Below, piece after piece: positions 21,883-31,405 of a stretch of DNA of 39,371 nucleotides; position 1 is the first letter of the stretch; each line of letters begins with the position of its first letter. Location of the stretch: the NCBI GenBank assembly GCA_965368115.1, contig CBDULQ010000004.1, forward strand, positions 1 through 39,371, written 5' to 3'. Made by a program: the position numbers and the translations under genes. This stretch comes from CBDULQ01 sp965368115. GTDB lineage: Bacteria; Pseudomonadota; Gammaproteobacteria; SZUA-229. The notes below the pieces were generated by a model. It saw only the letters and a list, made by a program, of their open reading frames with translations. It had not been told where the DNA came from and did no database searches.

Positions 21883-23271
21883 TCATTTCATGCGTTGCTG
21901 CGCATCCAGAATCGCCTGGCGCACCTGATCCGGTGCGGTACCGCCGATGTGATTACGTGCAGCCACCGAACCTTCCAGCGTCAGCACCTCAAACACATCC
22001 TGTTCGATGGCGGTAGTGAACTGTTGCAATTCCTGCAATGTCATTTCACTTAGATCGCGATGCGAAGACACGCCCAACGCCACGGCTTTGCCCACCACCT
22101 CATGCGCATCCCGAAACGGCAGGCCTTTGCGTACCAGGTAGTCGGCAAGATCGGTTGCGGTAGAAAAACCCTGTTTGGCCGCTCGATACATATTCTCTTT
22201 ATTGACCTGAATCGCCGGCACCATGTCGGCAAAGGCGCGTAGACATCCGAGCACCGTGTCGACACTATCGAACAACGGTTCCTTGTCTTCCTGGTTATCC
22301 TTGTTATATGCCAGCGGCTGTGACTTCATCAACGTCAGCAAACTGATCAGGTGACCGTTGACGCGGCCGGTTTTGCCACGCACCAGTTCCGGCACGTCAG
22401 GATTTTTCTTTTGCGGCATGATCGACGAGCCGGTGCAGAAACGATCCGGTAAATCGATGAAGGCAAACTGCGCCGAAGACCAGATCACCAGCTCTTCGGA
22501 AAAACGCGACAGGTGAGTCAGCAACAGGGCCGCAGCGGCGCAGAATTCGATGGCGAAATCACGGTCACTCACCGCATCCAGCGAGTTACGGCAGACATCA
22601 TCGAAACCCAGTTGCTCGGCGGTGTAATGGCGATCCAGCGGATAGCTGGTACCCGCCAGCGCGGCCGCACCCAGCGGCAACACATTGAGACGTTGTGCGC
22701 AGTCGTACAGACGACTTGCATCCCGTTGCATCATTTCGAACCAGGCCAGCAGGTGATGGCCGAAAGTGACCGGCTGCGCCACCTGCAGGTGCGTGAATCC
22801 GGGCATGATGGTATCCGCATGCTGCTCGGCCAGTTGCAGCATACCCTGTTGCAGGCGACGAATTTCACTGATTGCAAAATCGATCTGTTCGCGCAGGTAA
22901 AGACGGATATCAGTGGCCACCTGATCATTACGTGAACGACCGGTATGCAGACGCTTGCCGGCATCGCCGACGATTTCGGTGAGGCGCGCCTCGATGTTCA
23001 TATGCACATCTTCGCGTGCCACCGACCACTCGAATTCGCCGCGCTCAATTTCCTGTTCAACCTGATCGAGACCGGCAAGAATGGACTGCATATCCGCGTC
23101 GCTCAGCACACCCACCTTATTCAGCATGCGTGCATGGGCACGGGAACCGGCGATATCCTGGCGATACATGCGCTGATCGAATTGCACCGAGGCGGTGAAC
23201 GCCTCAACAAACGCATCGGTGGGTTCCGAAAAGCGGCCGCCCCATAATTTCTGGTCTGAATCTTTACTCAT
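21883..23271 (-). CDS. argH: Argininosuccinate lyase ArgH
   Basis: ArgH cleaves argininosuccinate to arginine and fumarate, the last step of arginine synthesis, as a cytoplasmic homotetramer. The fumarase-superfamily signature GSSIMPQKKNPDVPEL is intact, as are LWGGRFSEPTDAFVEAFTAS near the N-terminus, HTGRSRNDQVATDIRLY and GFTHLQVAQPVTFGHHLLAW. The length of 462 residues is typical. The start at 23271 (MSKDSDQKLWGGRF) is chosen because the longer frame adds non-family residues. It is divergent from algZ, the same neighbourhood as in Pseudomonas. Confidence 0.97.
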   Translation of the reverse strand: MSKDSDQKLWGGRFSEPTDAFVEAFTASVQFDQRMYRQDIAGSRAHARMLNKVGVLSDADMQSILAGLDQVEQEIERGEFEWSVAREDVHMNIEARLTEIVGDAGKRLHTGRSRNDQVATDIRLYLREQIDFAISEIRRLQQGMLQLAEQHADTIMPGFTHLQVAQPVTFGHHLLAWFEMMQRDASRLYDCAQRLNVLPLGAAALAGTSYPLDRHYTAEQLGFDDVCRNSLDAVSDRDFAIEFCAAAALLLTHLSRFSEELVIWSSAQFAFIDLPDRFCTGSSIMPQKKNPDVPELVRGKTGRVNGHLISLLTLMKSQPLAYNKDNQEDKEPLFDSVDTVLGCLRAFADMVPAIQVNKENMYRAAKQGFSTATDLADYLVRKGLPFRDAHEVVGKAVALGVSSHRDLSEMTLQELQQFTTAIEQDVFEVLTLEGSVAARNHIGGTAPDQVRQAILDAQQRMK

Positions 23272-23364
23272 TGCCAATGTGCCCTGTATTAACTGGCGGC
23301 AGTATATCAAAACCGGCGCCGGACCGGTTTATCCGCGCTTCGAAAAATCCACTAAACTCTGCTC

Positions 23365-24414
23365 ATGGATAATAACGACAAACCTCAGGATCAGGGCTTC
23401 CTGCCGCAGCTGTGTAGCGCGGCCAATCTGTTCATGCTGGTACTGCTGGTGGAACTGCTGGCCCTGGTGCTCACCCTGTCCGGCGCTTCATATCAGGATT
23501 TCTGGGAGCGGCTGGCCATGATCTCCATGCTCGCCCAGTGGGTGGCGTTGATCAATGCGGCGCTGTTGTGCCGCCTGCGTGACTGGTTGAATCGGCAGCC
23601 GGTGGTGGTCAATACAGCGATCAGTTTCAGCATCATGATGAGTGTCAGCCTGCTGATCTCGCTGGTAATCAGCTATCTGCGCTCCTATCTCGGCCTGGCG
23701 GATCTACAACAGACCGGCTGGTTCAATTACGATCTGCTGCGCAATCTCGCCATCAGTGCGCTGGTTTACGGGGTGGTGCTGCGTTATTTTTATATTCATC
23801 ACCAGTGGTTGATCAACCTGCAGGCCCAGGGCCATGCCCAGGTGCAGGCATTGAAAGCCCGCATCCATCCGCATTTTCTATTCAACAGCATGAACACCAT
23901 CGCCAGTCTGATTCATATCGATGCGGACAAGGCGGAGAAGGCGGTGGAAGACCTGTCCGATCTGTTCCGTGCCAGTTTGCGCGGTGAAACCCGACATAGC
24001 CTGGCGGAAGAATTCGCCCTGGTGCGCAGTTATGTGGACATCGAAACCCTCCGTTTCGGGGATCGCCTGCAAACCGAGTGGTCCTTCGAAGATCTGCCCA
24101 TGGAACTGGAAGTCCCCACGCTGTGCCTGCAACCACTGGTGGAAAACGCCATTTATTACGGCATCGAGCCCCGTCCCGAGGGCGGAATTATCAAAATTAA
24201 GGGGCAGATTCAAAACAATCGACTATGCTTATCTGTTAGTAACCCGATAAGCCCGCCAAATCACGTACGAAATCATAAAAGCAATCACATGGCACAAGAC
24301 AATATTCGCAAACGTCTGGCGCTGATGTACGGAGATGAGGCTTCATTTGACATTGATGAACAGGGCGATAACTACACGGTTGCCCTCAGGATACCTATAA
24401 ACGCCATACCATGA
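23365..24414 (+). CDS. algZ: AlgZ/FimS-type sensor kinase
   Basis: A 349-residue LytS-type histidine kinase. Four hydrophobic segments fill about 20-155, followed by the His_kinase domain with ALKARIHPHFLFNSMNTIAS, whose first HPH histidine is the expected phosphoacceptor. PTLCLQPLVENAIYYGIEP is the N-box-like motif of this family. The stop overlaps the algR start by four bases (ATGA). Its setting (argH-algZ-algR-hemC-hemD) matches Pseudomonas, where AlgZ/AlgR control alginate, pili and virulence. Targets in this organism are unknown. Confidence 0.92.
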   Translation: MDNNDKPQDQGFLPQLCSAANLFMLVLLVELLALVLTLSGASYQDFWERLAMISMLAQWVALINAALLCRLRDWLNRQPVVVNTAISFSIMMSVSLLISLVISYLRSYLGLADLQQTGWFNYDLLRNLAISALVYGVVLRYFYIHHQWLINLQAQGHAQVQALKARIHPHFLFNSMNTIASLIHIDADKAEKAVEDLSDLFRASLRGETRHSLAEEFALVRSYVDIETLRFGDRLQTEWSFEDLPMELEVPTLCLQPLVENAIYYGIEPRPEGGIIKIKGQIQNNRLCLSVSNPISPPNHVRNHKSNHMAQDNIRKRLALMYGDEASFDIDEQGDNYTVALRIPINAIP

Positions 24415-25157
24415 ATATACTGATAGTCGATGACGAACCGCTGGCCCGGCAGCGACTGGCAGGCCTGCTGAAAAACTTGAACGGTTACGAAGTCTGTGGT
24501 GAAGCCGGTACCGGCACCGAAGCACTGCAGCTGGCGCAGGACCGCAAACCGGATATTATTCTGCTGGACATCCGCATGCCGGGCATGGACGGCCTGGAAG
24601 CGGCTGGTCATCTCAACCGGATGACCAAACCGCCGGCGATTATTTTCACCACCGCATTTTCCGACCATGCCCTGCAGGCGTTCGAGACCCACGCCGTGGA
24701 CTACCTCCTCAAACCCATTAAGCAGGAGCGGCTGGAGGAGGCCCTGAACGCGGCAAAGCGACTCACCCGTCCACAGTTGCAGGAGCTGCGACATGTGGAC
24801 GATCCAGCCACCGTGCGCACGCACATCTGCGTCAAGATTCGCGGCTCGCTGGAACTCATCCCGCTGGAGGATATTCGCTTCTTCATGGCCGATCACAAAT
24901 ACGTCACCCTGCGCACCCAGCACCATGAACACCTGATCGAAGAGTCGCTGAAATCCCTGGAAGACGAATTCAGTCATCTGTTCACCCGTATTCATCGCAA
25001 CGCACTGGTCGCCGATCAGTACATGCTGGGGCTGGAAAAAAATCCGGACGGGCACTGCGTGGTGGTGATCAGGGATATCGACGATCGCCTGGAAATCAGC
25101 CGCCGTCATCTGCCTCACGTGCGCAAGAAAATCAAAACCCTGGCCACCTACCGCTGA
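24411..25157 (+). CDS. algR: AlgR-type LytTR response regulator
   Basis: A 248-residue response regulator. The receiver domain has the acidic pair Asp7/Asp8 (LIVDDEPLAR), phosphoacceptor Asp53 (LLDIRMPGMDG) and a conserved Lys in YLLKPIKQERL. The C-terminal half is a LytTR DNA-binding domain (IRFFMADHKYVTLRT, then FTRIHRNALVADQYM), the type that binds direct repeats by beta strands. It is cotranscribed with algZ and sits just upstream of hemC, as in Pseudomonas. Confidence 0.95.
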   Translation: MNILIVDDEPLARQRLAGLLKNLNGYEVCGEAGTGTEALQLAQDRKPDIILLDIRMPGMDGLEAAGHLNRMTKPPAIIFTTAFSDHALQAFETHAVDYLLKPIKQERLEEALNAAKRLTRPQLQELRHVDDPATVRTHICVKIRGSLELIPLEDIRFFMADHKYVTLRTQHHEHLIEESLKSLEDEFSHLFTRIHRNALVADQYMLGLEKNPDGHCVVVIRDIDDRLEISRRHLPHVRKKIKTLATYR

Positions 25158-25192
25158 AGCCGGGGGCGGCGCTCCTCCCCCGTTTCGATCGG

Positions 25193-25201
25193 TGCTAGAA
25201 T
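25193..25201 (+). promoter_or_regulatory. Extended -10 promoter candidate for hemC
   Basis: TGCTAGAAT matches an extended -10 (TGn-TATAAT with one change), 34 bases before the hemC ATG. A short CGGGGG/CCCCCG stem just upstream (25161-25182) may end algR transcription, which would fit separate initiation for the hem genes. No good -35 was found. Confidence 0.4.
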
Positions 25202-25234
25202 ACGCGCTTTTCCCTAGCCGTATTCAGGTAAGCC

Positions 25235-26164
25235 ATGTCCAGCATCGTCCGCATCGCCACCCGTAAAAGCCCTCTTGCCCTGTGGCAGGCCGAAGAGGTC
25301 GCCCGCCAGCTCAAGATTCATCATCCGGAGATCCAGATCGAACTGGTGAAAATGACCACCAAGGGTGATCGCATTCTGGACGCACCGCTGGCCAAGGTCG
25401 GCGGCAAGGGCCTGTTCGTGAAAGAACTGGAGCAGGGCATGCTGGATGGCGATGCGGACATCGCCGTGCATTCCATGAAGGACGTGCCGATGGAATTTCC
25501 CCCCGGCCTGCACCTGCCCGTCATCATGGAGCGGGAGGATCCCCGCGATGCGTTCGTCTCCAACCACTTCGCCAGCCTCGACGACCTGCCCGCCAACGCC
25601 CGCATCGGCACCTCCAGCCTGCGCCGCCAGCTACAGATCCGTGCCGCCATGCCGCAAGCCGAGCTGCTCGACCTGCGCGGCAATGTGAACAGTCGGCTGC
25701 AGAAGCTGGATGACGGCCAGTACGACGCCATCATCCTGGCCGCCGCGGGGCTGATTCGACTCGGCTTCGAAGACCGCATTCGCTCACGCATCGAACCGGA
25801 ACAGAGTCTGCCCGCCATCGGCCAGGGCGCGGTCGGCATCGAATGCCGGGAGAACGATAACCGCATCATGGACCTGCTGGCACCGCTGGATCACGCGGAC
25901 ACCCACACCCGGCTGACGGCAGAGCGGGCCATGAACCATCGTCTCAACGGCGGCTGCCAGGTGCCCATCGCCGGTTTTGCCGTGCTGGAAGGCGATCAGC
26001 TCTACCTGCGCGGCCTGGTCGGTCGACCCGACGGTTCCGAAGTGGTCCGCGACGAGTTGCGCGGCCCGGCCAGCGCGGCTGAAGCCCTCGGCGTGCAGCT
26101 GGCGGAATCCCTGCTCGGCCAGGGGGCGGATACCATTCTCAGCGAGCTGGGACTGCTGAATTGA
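25235..26164 (+). CDS. hemC: Hydroxymethylbilane synthase HemC
   Basis: HemC joins four porphobilinogen molecules into hydroxymethylbilane in haem and sirohaem synthesis. It begins with the family pattern IVRIATRKSPLALWQAEEVA and has GKGLFVKELEQGML, AVHSMKDVPM and IGTSSLRRQLQI. Cys241 in LNGGCQVPIAGFA anchors the dipyrromethane cofactor. The 309-residue length is standard. The ATG follows CAGG. Its stop overlaps the hemD start (TTGA). Confidence 0.97.
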   Translation: MSSIVRIATRKSPLALWQAEEVARQLKIHHPEIQIELVKMTTKGDRILDAPLAKVGGKGLFVKELEQGMLDGDADIAVHSMKDVPMEFPPGLHLPVIMEREDPRDAFVSNHFASLDDLPANARIGTSSLRRQLQIRAAMPQAELLDLRGNVNSRLQKLDDGQYDAIILAAAGLIRLGFEDRIRSRIEPEQSLPAIGQGAVGIECRENDNRIMDLLAPLDHADTHTRLTAERAMNHRLNGGCQVPIAGFAVLEGDQLYLRGLVGRPDGSEVVRDELRGPASAAEALGVQLAESLLGQGADTILSELGLLN

Positions 26165-26934
26165 CCCGCTCTTCGCAACCCGGCGTGCTGGTGACTCGAC
26201 CGGCACATCAGGCCGGGGCGCTGCTGGAGCGCCTGCAGCAGGCGGGATTCCGGGCGCTGGGCCTGCCCAGTATCGAAATCGTGCCCAGCGACGACCCGGA
26301 CACGGCGCTCAGCCTCATGCGCCGGCTCACCGATTACCAGCTGCTCATCTTTATCAGCACCAACGCGGTGGATTACGGTCTGAAATGTATCGATCAGGCA
26401 GGTGTCAGTATCGAACAGGCGGTCGCCGCGATCGGTCGCAGCACCGCGGCACGTCTGCATCAGCAGGGTATCCATGTGGATTTGCAACCGGCCACTGGCT
26501 ATACCAGTGAAGATTTGCTGGCTCTGGACGCACTGCAGGCCACGGCCATCAGCGGTCAGCGGATACTGATTTTTCGCGGCCAGGGCGGTCGGGAACAGCT
26601 CGCGCAGAGCCTGCGCGAACGCGGTGCTCAGGTCGATTATGCGGAGGTTTACCAGCGGCGGCGTCCCGGGAAAGCCGCACTGGATGTGCATGCCCTGTGG
26701 CAACAGGACGCAATACAGCTGGTTACGGTGACCAGTAACGAGTCACTCGAAAACCTGTATCATATGCTAGATACTAAAGACAGGCCGCGTTTACTGAACA
26801 CGCCCCTGGTGGTGCCGGGACAACGCTGCGCGCAACGGGCGCAACAGCTGGGCTTCAGCAAGCAGATACTCATTGCCGCCAACGCCAGCGATGAGGCCAT
26901 GCTCGACTGCATAATGCAGTGGCAAAACAACTAA
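26161..26934 (+). CDS. hemD: Uroporphyrinogen-III synthase HemD
   Basis: HemD cyclises hydroxymethylbilane to uroporphyrinogen III with inversion of ring D. Sequence conservation is low in this family, but GVLVTRPAHQAGALLERLQ at the start, IFISTNAVDYG, AIGRSTAARL and ILIFRGQGGREQLAQSL are characteristic. The 257-residue length fits. It starts with TTG at 26161, overlapping the hemC stop, so translation is coupled. hemX follows 15 bases after its stop. Confidence 0.93.
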   Translation: MTRSSQPGVLVTRPAHQAGALLERLQQAGFRALGLPSIEIVPSDDPDTALSLMRRLTDYQLLIFISTNAVDYGLKCIDQAGVSIEQAVAAIGRSTAARLHQQGIHVDLQPATGYTSEDLLALDALQATAISGQRILIFRGQGGREQLAQSLRERGAQVDYAEVYQRRRPGKAALDVHALWQQDAIQLVTVTSNESLENLYHMLDTKDRPRLLNTPLVVPGQRCAQRAQQLGFSKQILIAANASDEAMLDCIMQWQNN

Positions 26935-26949
26935 ACATTAGAAAGCATC

Positions 26950-28173
26950 ATGGCAGATAGCAAAGACTCCAAAGACATCACCACCCTGGTCGAAGTCGAA
27001 CAGGGCGAAGACCAGGCGAAGGACGATGCGGTTCTCGAACATGAATCCGACAGCGGCGTCGAACAGCCCGCAGCTGATCGGGAAAAGCCGCGTAAGGATG
27101 CGAGCCAGGGTAAACCCAAATCCTGGCTTGCCCTGTTTACCTTTCTATTACTCATCATGGCCATCGCCGCAGCCGCCGCGGGCGGCTACTACCTCTGGCA
27201 ACAGCAGCAACAGCTGATCGGGCAGCAGGCTGAAAACAGCCAACGCCTGCAACAGCAATTCAGTCAACTGCAAAACCGGACCGGTAATCTCGACCTGGCT
27301 ATCAAAGCCAACAGCAATAAAATGCGCGAGCTGGAACAGAACCAGCAACGTATCGGTGAAATCGCCCAGCAGGCGATCAGCGTCACCAACCGCAGTCAGC
27401 GTGACTGGATCCTGGCCGAGGTGGATTATCTCATCCGGCTCGCCGGACGCCGCCTCGAAGTGGCGCGCGATATCGATAGCGCCGCTGCGGCACTGAAAGC
27501 CGCCGACGATCGCATCTACGAACTGGGCGACCTGAACCTGCTGCCGATTCGTAAACAGCTGGCGAAAGACATCGGCACGCTCAAATCCATTCAACAGGCC
27601 GACGTCAACGGTACTGCACTGGCGCTTGATCAGATGATCGAGCTGGTCGGGGATCTGCCCTTCAAATCGGTACAGGATGAAGTCGCCGCGCAACTGGAAA
27701 ACAATGGCGAACCCAAACCGGCCGAAGCACAACAACAGGACGAGGGTTTCGTCGACTCGGTGTTGAACACCGTTAAAAGTATCGGCGATATCAAGATTCG
27801 CCATCGCAGTATCGAACCCGCCAGCAGTGCCCAACAACAACTGCAAATCGAACAGATCCTGCGCACCCACCTGCTCGGTGCGCGACTGGCGGTGTTGCGT
27901 TACGACCAGGCTCAGTTCATTCATGACATTCAGCAGGCGCAACAGATTCTGCATCTGCATTACCGCGAACAGGATAACCGGGTGAGCCAGATGCTCACCG
28001 ATTTAAACCAGTTCGCCACTCTCAATCTGCAACCTGAACTACCGGGCATCAGTACCGCCTGGAATATGCTGCAGAAAGAAATTTTACGTAGCCGCCTCGA
28101 CCCGGAGGCACAACCCGAACCGAAAGCGAAACCACCGGCACAGAGTAAGCCGAGCGGGGAGGTGAAGTCATGA
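26950..28173 (+). CDS. hemX: HemX membrane protein
   Basis: HemX proteins lie downstream of hemD in gammaproteobacteria; once annotated as uroporphyrinogen methyltransferases, they lack that catalytic domain. This 407-residue protein has an acidic cytoplasmic tail (1-55), one membrane helix at about 59-80 (LALFTFLLLIMAIAAAAAGG) and a Gln-rich coiled coil. A periplasmic HemX domain follows, containing RDWILAEVDYLIRLAGRRLE and LRTHLLGARLAVLRYDQAQF. Its stop overlaps hemY by four bases (ATGA). The molecular role is uncertain; coordination of haem synthesis at the membrane is the usual proposal. Confidence 0.93.
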   Translation: MADSKDSKDITTLVEVEQGEDQAKDDAVLEHESDSGVEQPAADREKPRKDASQGKPKSWLALFTFLLLIMAIAAAAAGGYYLWQQQQQLIGQQAENSQRLQQQFSQLQNRTGNLDLAIKANSNKMRELEQNQQRIGEIAQQAISVTNRSQRDWILAEVDYLIRLAGRRLEVARDIDSAAAALKAADDRIYELGDLNLLPIRKQLAKDIGTLKSIQQADVNGTALALDQMIELVGDLPFKSVQDEVAAQLENNGEPKPAEAQQQDEGFVDSVLNTVKSIGDIKIRHRSIEPASSAQQQLQIEQILRTHLLGARLAVLRYDQAQFIHDIQQAQQILHLHYREQDNRVSQMLTDLNQFATLNLQPELPGISTAWNMLQKEILRSRLDPEAQPEPKAKPPAQSKPSGEVKS

Positions 28174-29444
28174 AACGCTTGTTGCTCGCACTGGGTGTGG
28201 CCACGGTCCTGGCTTTTGCCATCGGCCTGGTCGCCTATTACTTCGGCCCCGGCTATGTCGTGTTGAGTTTCGCCGATCTCAGTATCGAAACCTCGTTTAT
28301 CTTTGCACTCGCCTTTATGGCGGTCGGTTTCTTCGTGTTCTACTACCTGCTGCGCCTGCTCTCGCTGTTGTTTCGCATGCCCGACTACCTGGGTCTGCGC
28401 TACAGTCATCGCCAGGCGGAAAAAGCGCGGAACGCGCTGGTCAAGGGCCTGATCGAAATGTCGGAAGGCCGTTTCTCCCAGGCGGAGAAAATTCTGCTCA
28501 AACAGGTCAATCATAGCGACACCGGTTTGCTGAATTACCTGATCGCGGCTCGTTCCGCACAGATGCAGGGAGCCTATGAGCGACGCGACGAATATTTGCG
28601 TCTGGCACATGAAACCACCCCATCCGCCGACATCGCCATCGGCATCACCCAGGCAGAATTACAGATTGCCCACAACCAGAACGAACAGGCACTGGCTACG
28701 CTTAACCATCTCAGTACCATTGCACCGAAACACGCTTATGTGAAAAAACTGCAGGGACGTGTCTACGAGCAACTCGGTGACTGGAACAGCCTGGCCCAGG
28801 TTCTGGACGACGTGCGTAAATCGCGCCTGGTCGACGACAGCAAACTCGAGGAAATGGAAGTCAGCACCTATTCAGGCTTGCTCAATCAGGCCATCAAGCA
28901 GAAAGATTTACAGAAGATCAACGAGGCCTGGCAACGTGTTCCGAAAAAACTGCGCGAAAACAAAACCCTGCTCAAACAGTATCTGTGTGAACTGATGAAG
29001 TACAAGGCCGACGATCAGGCCGAGCCCCTGCTGCGTACTTTCCTTAGCCATCACTGGGATGAATCTATGGTATTGATGTATGCCCAGCTCAACAGCAGCA
29101 ATCCGCAACGCCAGCTGGAGACCGCCGAAACCTGGTTACATGGTCACAGCCGCAGTGCCGAACTGCTACTCGCCCTGGGCAAGCTGTGCATCAAATGTAA
29201 ACTCTGGGGCAAAGCGCGCAATTATCTTGAGTCCAGTCTCGGCATCAAACCGCAGATCGAAACCTACCAGCAACTGGCTAACCTGTTACAGGACAAAATG
29301 GACGATACGCCGAAAGCGCAGGAATACTACAAGAAAGGACTCGAGCTGGCGGTCGCCGAATTACACGGCCTGCCCCAACCCGGTGATGACATCAATCTAC
29401 CCGGCATCAAGGACGGCACGCCGGTTCTCAAACTCATCCAGTAA
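28170..29444 (+). CDS. hemY: HemY TPR membrane protein
   Basis: Proteobacterial HemY is an inner-membrane protein with tetratricopeptide repeats, unrelated to the Gram-positive enzyme of the same name. This 424-residue protein has two N-terminal helices (about 4-26 and 42-65), then RMPDYLGLRYSHRQAEKARNA and a helical TPR region running to the end (ARNYLESSLGIKPQIETYQQ, then KAQEYYKKGLELAVAEL). It ends the algZR-hemCDXY run; a weak hairpin follows the stop. The function in haem synthesis is genetic rather than enzymatic. Confidence 0.93.
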   Translation: MKRLLLALGVATVLAFAIGLVAYYFGPGYVVLSFADLSIETSFIFALAFMAVGFFVFYYLLRLLSLLFRMPDYLGLRYSHRQAEKARNALVKGLIEMSEGRFSQAEKILLKQVNHSDTGLLNYLIAARSAQMQGAYERRDEYLRLAHETTPSADIAIGITQAELQIAHNQNEQALATLNHLSTIAPKHAYVKKLQGRVYEQLGDWNSLAQVLDDVRKSRLVDDSKLEEMEVSTYSGLLNQAIKQKDLQKINEAWQRVPKKLRENKTLLKQYLCELMKYKADDQAEPLLRTFLSHHWDESMVLMYAQLNSSNPQRQLETAETWLHGHSRSAELLLALGKLCIKCKLWGKARNYLESSLGIKPQIETYQQLANLLQDKMDDTPKAQEYYKKGLELAVAELHGLPQPGDDINLPGIKDGTPVLKLIQ

Positions 29445-29467
29445 AACTCGGTACAAAGGCCGGGCAT

Positions 29468-30025
29468 TTATTTCCTGGCCCTTACATCTTTTCCCTGCTT
29501 CACACCGTTTGTGTGATTATCTGCCTGACCCTGATCTCGATTTTCTTTCGCCGCACGGATATGCTCGACATGCTCGATCAAGGAATCGGTGGTCTGCTTC
29601 AATAACTCCAGCTCTTCTACCGAAAGGTCATTGAGCTGTTCGAGATTGTATTCGATGGTGTCGATGATCTGTTTGGATGGCCGCTGTAACGGTTTCATAA
29701 AATAGGATGTAATCGTACCCACGATGGTCCCGAAGAACAGCATGGAGCCGAGCACGATCCAGATCGCACCAATCAGTTCACCCAGACCGGTCACCGGCAT
29801 ATCGGCGATACCGGCGGTGGAAAATGCGGCAATCCCCCAATATAACGCGCGCCCATAGGTGATGATGCTGGTGCCTTCTGCGTTGTGTTCGACATGAAAC
29901 AGCGCGGCGGCGAACAGCATCCAGGATAGAATCAGCAGCAGGGTCAGTTTGACGATGGGCGTGCGCCGATAAACTTCACGCATGAAGTTTCTACTGCGAC
30001 GGGATAGACGAGAGTTGCGTTTCAT
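29468..30025 (-). CDS. Two-helix ion-channel-like protein with altered filter
   Basis: A 185-residue protein with the layout of a two-helix potassium channel subunit. The outer helix is at about 25-45, the pore helix region is ALYWGIAAFSTAGIADMPVT, and the inner helix is at about 85-110 (IWIVLGSMLFFGTIVGTITSY). A charged C-terminal coil follows (about 115-165). The filter TVGYGD is replaced by TAGIAD (70-75), losing the key Tyr and second Gly. It may be a non-selective or non-conducting relative. It follows hemY convergently and has no obvious partner. Confidence 0.75.
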   Translation of the reverse strand: MKRNSRLSRRSRNFMREVYRRTPIVKLTLLLILSWMLFAAALFHVEHNAEGTSIITYGRALYWGIAAFSTAGIADMPVTGLGELIGAIWIVLGSMLFFGTIVGTITSYFMKPLQRPSKQIIDTIEYNLEQLNDLSVEELELLKQTTDSLIEHVEHIRAAKENRDQGQADNHTNGVKQGKDVRARK

Positions 30026-30064
30026 AAGGCAACCATGCCGGATTCCGGCTCTAAGTGATATTGG

Positions 30065-31207
30065 CTATTTCCTATTAAACAACGCACGGACCGGGTAAAG
30101 CAACTGGCCGGTAAAACTACGCGGCAGCCGGACCGTTGTCCCGTAATCGGCAGGCCAGTGTTCAGCAGGCATGTGGTAAGTTCCGAACAGACGATCGAAT
30201 AACACGGTGTGTGCAGAATAATTGGTATCGATCGCGGGCCGCTCCGAACTGTGGTGCCAGTGATGAAACTGCGGAGTCACGAATATATATTTCAGTGGTC
30301 CGAAAGAAAACTTCAGGTTGCAATGAATGAGAATCGCCTGCAGAGCGGCAAAGGTGACATAAATATCCAGCGCGGTTTTGTCGGCACCCAGCAGGTACAG
30401 CGGCACCATCACCAGTGCACGTTCCGAAAACACCTGCAGGAAATGTCCCCGCGAACCCGCCAACCAGTCCAGATTTTCCACCGAATGATGTACCGCGTGC
30501 ACCGGCCAGAGTAATTTGACCTCGTGGTAGAGGCGATGCTCCCAGTACAGCACAAAGTCGGCACAAATAATAATCAAGGCCACCTGCAACAACACGGGGA
30601 TCGATTGAATCGTCTGTTGCACACCGGGACTCACCGCCCAGTTGAAATGGCTGGCCTGATAGTTAGCGAAAATCAGGATGGCGGAAATCATCAGGTGATT
30701 AAAACAGAAATAGAACAGATCCAGTCCCCATTCCTGGCGCAGAATCACCTGATTTTTATAGCGGGGGAACAGTTTTTCCAGGGTCATGAAAATGAATGTC
30801 GAGCCGAGAAAAGCCAGGATCAGCCAGTCCACGCCCAGCGATAAACGCCGCGGCTCCACCGGTCCGACCGGTATGCTGTAACCGCCCAGAGCGAAAGCGA
30901 TTAACGTCAGCGCAATGCCAATCGTACCTTTGAGCTTGTGCCGATTCAGAATAAAGGTCAGCACGCCGAAGAACAGGGAAAAATACATGCCGTATTTCAA
31001 CACCTGCTGCAATACCTCGGCATCATAGGCCTGACGCAGTTCGATGGTGGTCAGGTAGGCTGGATAGAGATAAGCCAGCACCGCCAGCAAACTCAATGCG
31101 CCCAGGAACAGGGCACTGTAGCCACTGATTTTTCCGTCGCCGATTCTGAAGGCGCGCTCTTCATCCAGTTCCACCTGGCGTTCACGATATTGATAGTCCT
31201 TATCCAT
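30065..31207 (-). CDS. Fatty-acid hydroxylase / sterol desaturase family protein
   Basis: A 380-residue membrane di-iron oxygenase of the fatty-acid hydroxylase family. Several hydrophobic helices fill about 30-215. The histidine boxes are EHRLYHEVKLLWPVHAVHHS (HxxxH and HxxHH) and the C-terminal HHWHHSSERPAID, the eight-histidine pattern of the family. DRLFGTYHMP near the end is also typical. Substrates in bacteria include fatty acids, sterol-like or carotenoid lipids; which one applies here cannot be told. AGAGAGATG precedes the start. Confidence 0.9.
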   Translation of the reverse strand: MDKDYQYRERQVELDEERAFRIGDGKISGYSALFLGALSLLAVLAYLYPAYLTTIELRQAYDAEVLQQVLKYGMYFSLFFGVLTFILNRHKLKGTIGIALTLIAFALGGYSIPVGPVEPRRLSLGVDWLILAFLGSTFIFMTLEKLFPRYKNQVILRQEWGLDLFYFCFNHLMISAILIFANYQASHFNWAVSPGVQQTIQSIPVLLQVALIIICADFVLYWEHRLYHEVKLLWPVHAVHHSVENLDWLAGSRGHFLQVFSERALVMVPLYLLGADKTALDIYVTFAALQAILIHCNLKFSFGPLKYIFVTPQFHHWHHSSERPAIDTNYSAHTVLFDRLFGTYHMPAEHWPADYGTTVRLPRSFTGQLLYPVRALFNRK

Positions 31208-31405
31208 AAAAATTCATCTCTCTGTCCAGGATTTCAGATGGCATCAAGTTTAGCCCATAATCTGCAGTCGGTCTGCACGCCGTGGTGTTCAGGCCATATC
31301 GTGGATGGGGCACTTCGGCGATTGAATTCCTGATTCCTGATTTGCTGTTAGAGTCAGGAGATGAACTTCGTCGCCGGTCCAGGTCGTACCTTTTGATATC
31401 GCCGG

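Noticed and set aside
29458..29480. Hairpin GGCCGGG/CCTGGCC after hemY as a terminator
   Set aside because: It has a wobble pair, a nine-base loop and no T run, and it overlaps the stop of the convergent gene.
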